NCBI GenBank assembly: GCA_910585275.1
Contig: CAJUCW010000043.1
Span: 1-27,933 of the forward strand
From: an uncultured Muribaculaceae bacterium
GTDB taxonomy: Bacteria > Bacteroidota > Bacteroidia > Bacteroidales > Muribaculaceae
Reading direction: 5' to 3'
DNA: 27,933 nt
Below are positions 24,514 through 27,933 of the stretch, piece by piece. Below the pieces are notes generated by a model. The model searched no databases. It was not told where the DNA came from and was given only the letters and a program-made list of their open reading frames with translations. The position numbers and the translations under genes are program-made. Numbering within the stretch: position 1 is the first letter of the stretch; the number at the start of each line of letters is the position of its first letter.

Positions 24514-24596
24514 GGCTGCGTGACTGCGGCGACACATTTTTGGCAATCGTTTACGATTGGGCTTCTGTGGTGTCGTACGGTTGCGCAGCCTTTTTT
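24514..24596 (+). terminator. Long structured hairpin terminator after C1 (copy 2)
   Basis: GGCTGCG (24514-24520) pairs with CGCAGCC (24584-24590) and T6 follows at 24591-24596, a good intrinsic terminator for module 1. The inner hairpin CAATCG-TTTA-CGATTG (24544-24559) is retained with a changed loop. Compared with copy 1 most stem differences keep pairing (C-G against U-G). Confidence 0.8.
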
Positions 24597-25056
24597 ATGG
24601 TTTGACGCGCTTTTTTGTGAATAGTGTTTGTGGAAGTTGATTAAAAGACTTATATTTGCGATTGAAAACGCGATGGCAATCGGTCATTGCTAAGCCACTG
24701 AAAAACTTATCTTGGATTATGAAATGGAATTTGCCGTTGGTTCGGTTTTGTTTTGTCGAACCCGGATAATCCAACCTATATGAATATAGAACATTATGAA
24801 ACGTGTAGCGATTTTATTGTTATTGTGTGCCGTATGGGCCGTTGGCCTTATGGCACAGGAGATTGTCACAGGCACCGTGGTCGATGGCAAGAATGAACCT
24901 GTGCCGGGAGTGCGTGTCGAGATAGATGGGCGTTCGGAATACGCCATGACCGATATTGACGGCACATTCCGTATCGAGCTTCCGGTAACGGCCAAGAAGG
25001 TGAGGGTCACCTATCCCGGCTTCAAGCCGATAGAGAGAAAAATCACTCCCGACATG
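24515..25056 (+). repeat. Direct repeat copy 2: terminator, promoter, leader and N-terminal coding start
   Basis: Second copy of the 21790-22335 repeat in the same orientation. It fills the 299-nt gap between C1 and A2 and continues into A2. Similarity fades after the first about 85 codons of A2. Confidence 0.9.
24627..24658 (+). promoter_or_regulatory. Promoter of module copy 2
   Basis: TTTG (24627-24630) and TATATTTG (24651-24658), 20 nt apart, are the same as in copy 1. The leader hairpin GGTTCG/CGAACC is kept at 24739-24762. Confidence 0.85.
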
Positions 25057-25734
25057 GTTATCAAGCTTGGCCATGGGTGGGGAGCGAGGTCGAGCGGTTA
25101 TCGCGGGTTCTTCGATATTAACGGAGGATTCGGTTTTGGAGGAAAGGTGAATGTTGCCGCCGGTCAATGTCGAATAAACGACATTAAGCGAGGCTTGGTG
25201 TTCGGTTGGAGCACTACTCATGGCTATCAGGTTAACAGAAATCTCTTTCTCGGTCTCGGCGTGGGTATATATGCACAGAGCCTCGTGGCCGATTGTCTGT
25301 ATGACGGTATGTTCGATACGGAATATGAATTTGAATCGTTTTCGATTCCGTTGTACCTCGATGCCCGGTGGGATTTCGGACTCGCTGAAAAGACAGCACC
25401 TTATGTAAGAGTGAAGGTTGGATATCAGCAGACTCTTGCAGTAGAAGGAGATGACTATGACTACTACGATTATTTAGAATCCTATGAAGACGGGAGAAGC
25501 CTTGGCACATGTACAAAATCAATGGGAAGTTTCTTCCTGCAGCCGGAAATCGGCATGCGTGTAAGGATTGGCGGGCGTGCCGGCATGAACTTCGGTCTTG
25601 CATATAACATGATGTCTCCCTTCAAACTTGCAGTAGGATATGGGGAGAGTTATTGGGGTAGTCCTGACTGGGTGGAGGAACTTTCGCCGTCGAGAAGCGG
25701 GGTGCTGATGTTGAACATCGGGTTTGATTTCTGA
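24796..25734 (+). CDS. Module gene A2: regulatory-like domain plus outer-membrane beta-barrel
   Basis: A 312-aa paralogue of the product of 22075-23028. The signal peptide and carboxypeptidase-regulatory-like domain (1 to about 92) are almost identical to A1 (identical through residue 71). The barrel from about 105 differs at many positions and in loop length (for example AVEGDDYDYYDYLESYEDGRS against SVDEDYNYLWTYHYGNG). Conserved barrel landmarks are THGYQVNRNLFLGLGVGIY, LDARWDFGL, APYVRVKVGYQ, FFLQPEIGMRV and GVLMLNIGFDF. The pattern of fixed N-terminus and variable barrel suggests either recombination at the 5' end or selection on exposed loops. B2 starts 24 nt downstream. Confidence 0.8.
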   Translation: MKRVAILLLLCAVWAVGLMAQEIVTGTVVDGKNEPVPGVRVEIDGRSEYAMTDIDGTFRIELPVTAKKVRVTYPGFKPIERKITPDMVIKLGHGWGARSSGYRGFFDINGGFGFGGKVNVAAGQCRINDIKRGLVFGWSTTHGYQVNRNLFLGLGVGIYAQSLVADCLYDGMFDTEYEFESFSIPLYLDARWDFGLAEKTAPYVRVKVGYQQTLAVEGDDYDYYDYLESYEDGRSLGTCTKSMGSFFLQPEIGMRVRIGGRAGMNFGLAYNMMSPFKLAVGYGESYWGSPDWVEELSPSRSGVLMLNIGFDF

Positions 25735-25758
25735 TTTTTTGACTTGACGACATAAGAT

Positions 25759-26958
25759 ATGAATAAAGCAATATATAAGACGAAATACATGCTCGTGGCA
25801 ATAGCCGCAGCCGCCATTGCTGCGGGATGCACAGATGAACGCAGCTATGTGTTTGATGGTAAGGGAGAAGGTAATGTGGAATTCACTGTCGTAAACATGA
25901 CATACGGAGCCGAAGACAGCGCGGTGTCACTGGAATATGAGGACCGATGGGGAAATGGTTTCTATGTGCCTTATGGCCATGAACGGGAATTGGTGTATGA
26001 GTCGGCTTACATCGGGAATCCCGAAATGCATAATGAAAACAGGGTTTATCTTAGAAGCGAGCATGAGTTATGGGCCGGAGGTAACAGTGAACTGAAATTT
26101 ATCTTCAAGCCTAAGTGTGAAGAAGAGAAATCCGCTACGTTTACTTTGCCCGACGGAAGTACCCGCGAGCTTACCCGAAGTGACAGTGTCTTCACATGGA
26201 AAGTTGACAGTCTGTCCATGTCACGGGTAATTCCGGAAATGACAGATGGAGAGCATTTGTTTGTCAAGGCGGAGAGCAGTTATAAAAAGGATAATGTCAG
26301 CTATTCCGATGTCGGTTTCGTTGTAATCCGGGTTGACCGTGGCGTGGCTTACTTCCCTTTGGATAATCCGTACACTAATAGCCGTTGGTATTATTTTGAA
26401 TGGATGTATAGCAGTCTTGATGATATGAACTTCGGAGTGGATTTCACGATGGAGAATTTTTCCGTCGGAGCAGACGATTCCGGGCAATCAAGCGTTTTCA
26501 GAGGTTCTTATTATGAAGAAGGATACCGTTACACTTATCTTGAATTCCCGATTTGGGAACATGTCGAAGGGGGTGGTAAGACGGAGGTCGGAACTTGGTC
26601 CGGAGTATTGCAACACGACAACGTGGTGTGGGGTGGTATCAACAGTGAGTTCGAGATAAGATACACAGCGAATAATGGCTATACCGGGGATGTGACATTC
26701 GTAATGCCCGACAATAGCGTGCATTATTGCAATGGTGGCGAAGATAAATTTTTATGGACTCTTGGCGACTATGATGTATCAGAGTTGAATACAAACGATT
26801 ATGGATATCTTGTGGTGGAAGCATTCTGGCAGTTGGATACGGGTAATGGAGTGGTGGATAACCATAGCTATATGCTCATAGATTATGCCAGGGACTATAC
26901 ATTTGACAGTGTCGAAAATGGTTGGTTCAGGACCCAGACTCGTTCCGGAGTGAAATAA
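25759..26958 (+). CDS. Module gene B2: lipoprotein, long form with two related domains
   Basis: A 399-aa protein with lipobox AIAAGC, lipid cysteine C24 and TDER following. Residues about 85-190 carry the domain seen in B1 (GGNSELKFIFKPKC, SATFTLPDGSTRELTRSDSV, LFVKAESSYKKDNV). Residues about 260-375 repeat the same layout (GGINSEFEIRYTA, DVTFVMPDNSVHYCNGGEDK, YLVVEAFWQLD), so the protein seems to have arisen by internal duplication. Between them lies NSRWYYFEWMYSS, matching the C-terminal part of B1. Function unknown; a surface partner of the A/C barrels is suggested only by position. Confidence 0.75.
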   Translation: MNKAIYKTKYMLVAIAAAAIAAGCTDERSYVFDGKGEGNVEFTVVNMTYGAEDSAVSLEYEDRWGNGFYVPYGHERELVYESAYIGNPEMHNENRVYLRSEHELWAGGNSELKFIFKPKCEEEKSATFTLPDGSTRELTRSDSVFTWKVDSLSMSRVIPEMTDGEHLFVKAESSYKKDNVSYSDVGFVVIRVDRGVAYFPLDNPYTNSRWYYFEWMYSSLDDMNFGVDFTMENFSVGADDSGQSSVFRGSYYEEGYRYTYLEFPIWEHVEGGGKTEVGTWSGVLQHDNVVWGGINSEFEIRYTANNGYTGDVTFVMPDNSVHYCNGGEDKFLWTLGDYDVSELNTNDYGYLVVEAFWQLDTGNGVVDNHSYMLIDYARDYTFDSVENGWFRTQTRSGVK

Positions 26959-27124
26959 CGTTCATGTGAAAGTTGAGCATTGTCCGGGTCAGGAACTTCA
27001 ATCCGGGTGTGATTTGACCATTTGACCATTGTCAATGTTAGAGAGATATCAACTTCCCCGGAAATTAAGAAAGGATGGATGTTTTTGTGAAAACGATGGA
27101 AACAATAGATTAATGATAAATTTT

Positions 27125-27799
27125 ATGAAGAAGATATATGTAATAGCTGCGGTTCTTGTCATGCTTTTCCCTTCTGTGGTTAAGGCCCAGGGATTCCGCA
27201 CGTTTATCGATTTGTCGGTCGGAGGACATTCGTTCGGCGGTGCGGAGAATGTGGCGTTGCCAAGTGGAGACAGCTTTGGGGATATCCAGAATGAACTTAC
27301 CTTCGGGCTTAATATCACCGGCGGGTATCAGATGTTTCCATGGCTTTTCGCAGGCGTCGGATTTGGAGGTTACACCAATTATATCCATTTTGGTCACTCT
27401 GAATGGGGTAGCGAACATGCGTTCAATGGAATCTATTTTCCTTTTTATGCAGATTTCAGATGGACACTCAATATCAACCGTAGAGTCACTCCTTATGTCG
27501 ATGTCAAGATCGGTTATCAGGTGGGAGTGTCTGTCGGAGATTCTGAAATAGGATATTTTTATGGAGATAACTACAGTTCGGATTGTGAATTGCGTTGCGG
27601 TTATAAGAGTGGATTTTATTTCCTTCCGTCTGTCGGCGTAAGGTTTGGTAAAGGATCCGCATTTAATCTTGGCATAGCCTATAACCCTACCATCCATAAG
27701 ACTGTTTTCTTGAGTTCTCGGCAATGGGCAGGTGACAGTCAGGAGATTTTCAGTTCGTCGAAAGGCACCTTGCTTTTGACGTTGGGGGCTGATTTTTAA
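27125..27799 (+). CDS. Module gene C2: small outer-membrane beta-barrel protein
   Basis: A 224-aa barrel protein from the chosen start MKKIYVIAAVLVMLFPSV, which gives a clean signal peptide cut after VKAQ. The open frame extends to 27029, but the extra 32 residues are hydrophilic and unlike any export signal, so they are excluded. It matches C1 along its length (GGYQMFPWLFAGVGFGGY, FADFRWTLNINRRVTPYVDV, KIGYQVGVSVGD, FYFLPSVGVRFGKGSAFNLG) and ends LLLTLGADF. The gap to B2 is 166 nt, against 7 nt between B1 and C1, and contains a short TTTGACCA tandem but no convincing promoter. Confidence 0.8.
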   Translation: MKKIYVIAAVLVMLFPSVVKAQGFRTFIDLSVGGHSFGGAENVALPSGDSFGDIQNELTFGLNITGGYQMFPWLFAGVGFGGYTNYIHFGHSEWGSEHAFNGIYFPFYADFRWTLNINRRVTPYVDVKIGYQVGVSVGDSEIGYFYGDNYSSDCELRCGYKSGFYFLPSVGVRFGKGSAFNLGIAYNPTIHKTVFLSSRQWAGDSQEIFSSSKGTLLLTLGADF

Positions 27800-27878
27800 T
27801 TGATTTGCAGTGTGCTGTGAATTTAATTGAGATGAGGTTAAGTGTAATTAACATTAATTAACATTGTAATTTGGTCAG

Positions 27879-27933
27879 AGTAACTATTCAGCGGACGCGC
27901 CGATGTAGTCGCCGTTTAGAAAAGGGCGAGGAT
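27879..27933. repeat. Right copy of perfect 55-bp terminal inverted repeat
   Basis: Exact reverse complement of 1-55. The open frame with stop at 27884-27886 (- strand) mirrors the one at the left end. The 79 nt before it (27800-27878) are AT-rich with a small repeat (TTAACATTAATTAACATT) and hold no gene. Confidence 0.95.

Noticed and set aside
27029..27124. N-terminal extension of C2
   Set aside because: Hydrophilic, and it would bury the signal peptide that starts at 27125.
1..27933. Circular element closed through matching ends
   Set aside because: The end match is inverted, not direct, so it does not support circularity.

Overview
The window looks like a complete assembly contig from a gut Bacteroidales bacterium, most likely family Muribaculaceae or a close relative. 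The evidence is the -7 promoter motif TAnnTTTG with an upstream TTG box about 20 nt away, BspA-type leucine-rich-repeat secreted proteins, a PorZ-like type IX secretion (T9SS) protein with a sorting domain, Bacteroidetes-type TrmB and Mrp variants, and lipoproteins with acidic residues just after the lipid cysteine. The family assignment is inference; the order is better supported.

Layout. (1) 250-11067: two very large secreted proteins (1292 and 2308 aa) 12 nt apart on the + strand. They are mosaics of carbohydrate-binding-like, LRR_5, InlB-type, Ig-like, coiled-coil and chitobiase-C-like modules, and the second ends in a T9SS sorting domain. (2) 11191-16435, + strand: rdgB (nucleotide-pool sanitation), a PorZ-like protein, trmB (tRNA m7G46) and mrp/apbC (Fe-S carrier ATPase), closed by a clear intrinsic terminator at 16451-16485. 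A pair of AT-rich inverted repeats lies before trmB. (3) 16493-19111, - strand: a MATE exporter followed by a membrane glycosyltransferase. (4) 19368-21751, + strand, divergent from the MATE gene: an outer-membrane phospholipase A and a GH3-family acyl-adenylate/amido synthetase separated by 2 nt, suggesting release of fatty acids followed by conjugation. (5) 22075-27799: a duplicated three-gene module: A (carboxypeptidase-regulatory-like domain plus small beta-barrel), B (lipoprotein) and C (small beta-barrel). All four barrels appear to be paralogues. The two module copies begin with near-identical promoter, leader and N-terminal coding DNA and then diverge strongly. Each is preceded by a long hairpin whose two versions differ mostly by pair-preserving (C-G to U-G) changes.

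The first 55 bases are the exact reverse complement of the last 55. The segment therefore sits between two inverted copies of a repeated sequence, or the match is an assembly-graph overlap at such a repeat. The duplicated barrel-lipoprotein-barrel locus is the best candidate for an undescribed system; the phospholipase-GH3 pair is second. No rRNA, tRNA, CRISPR array, transposase or integrase gene was seen.
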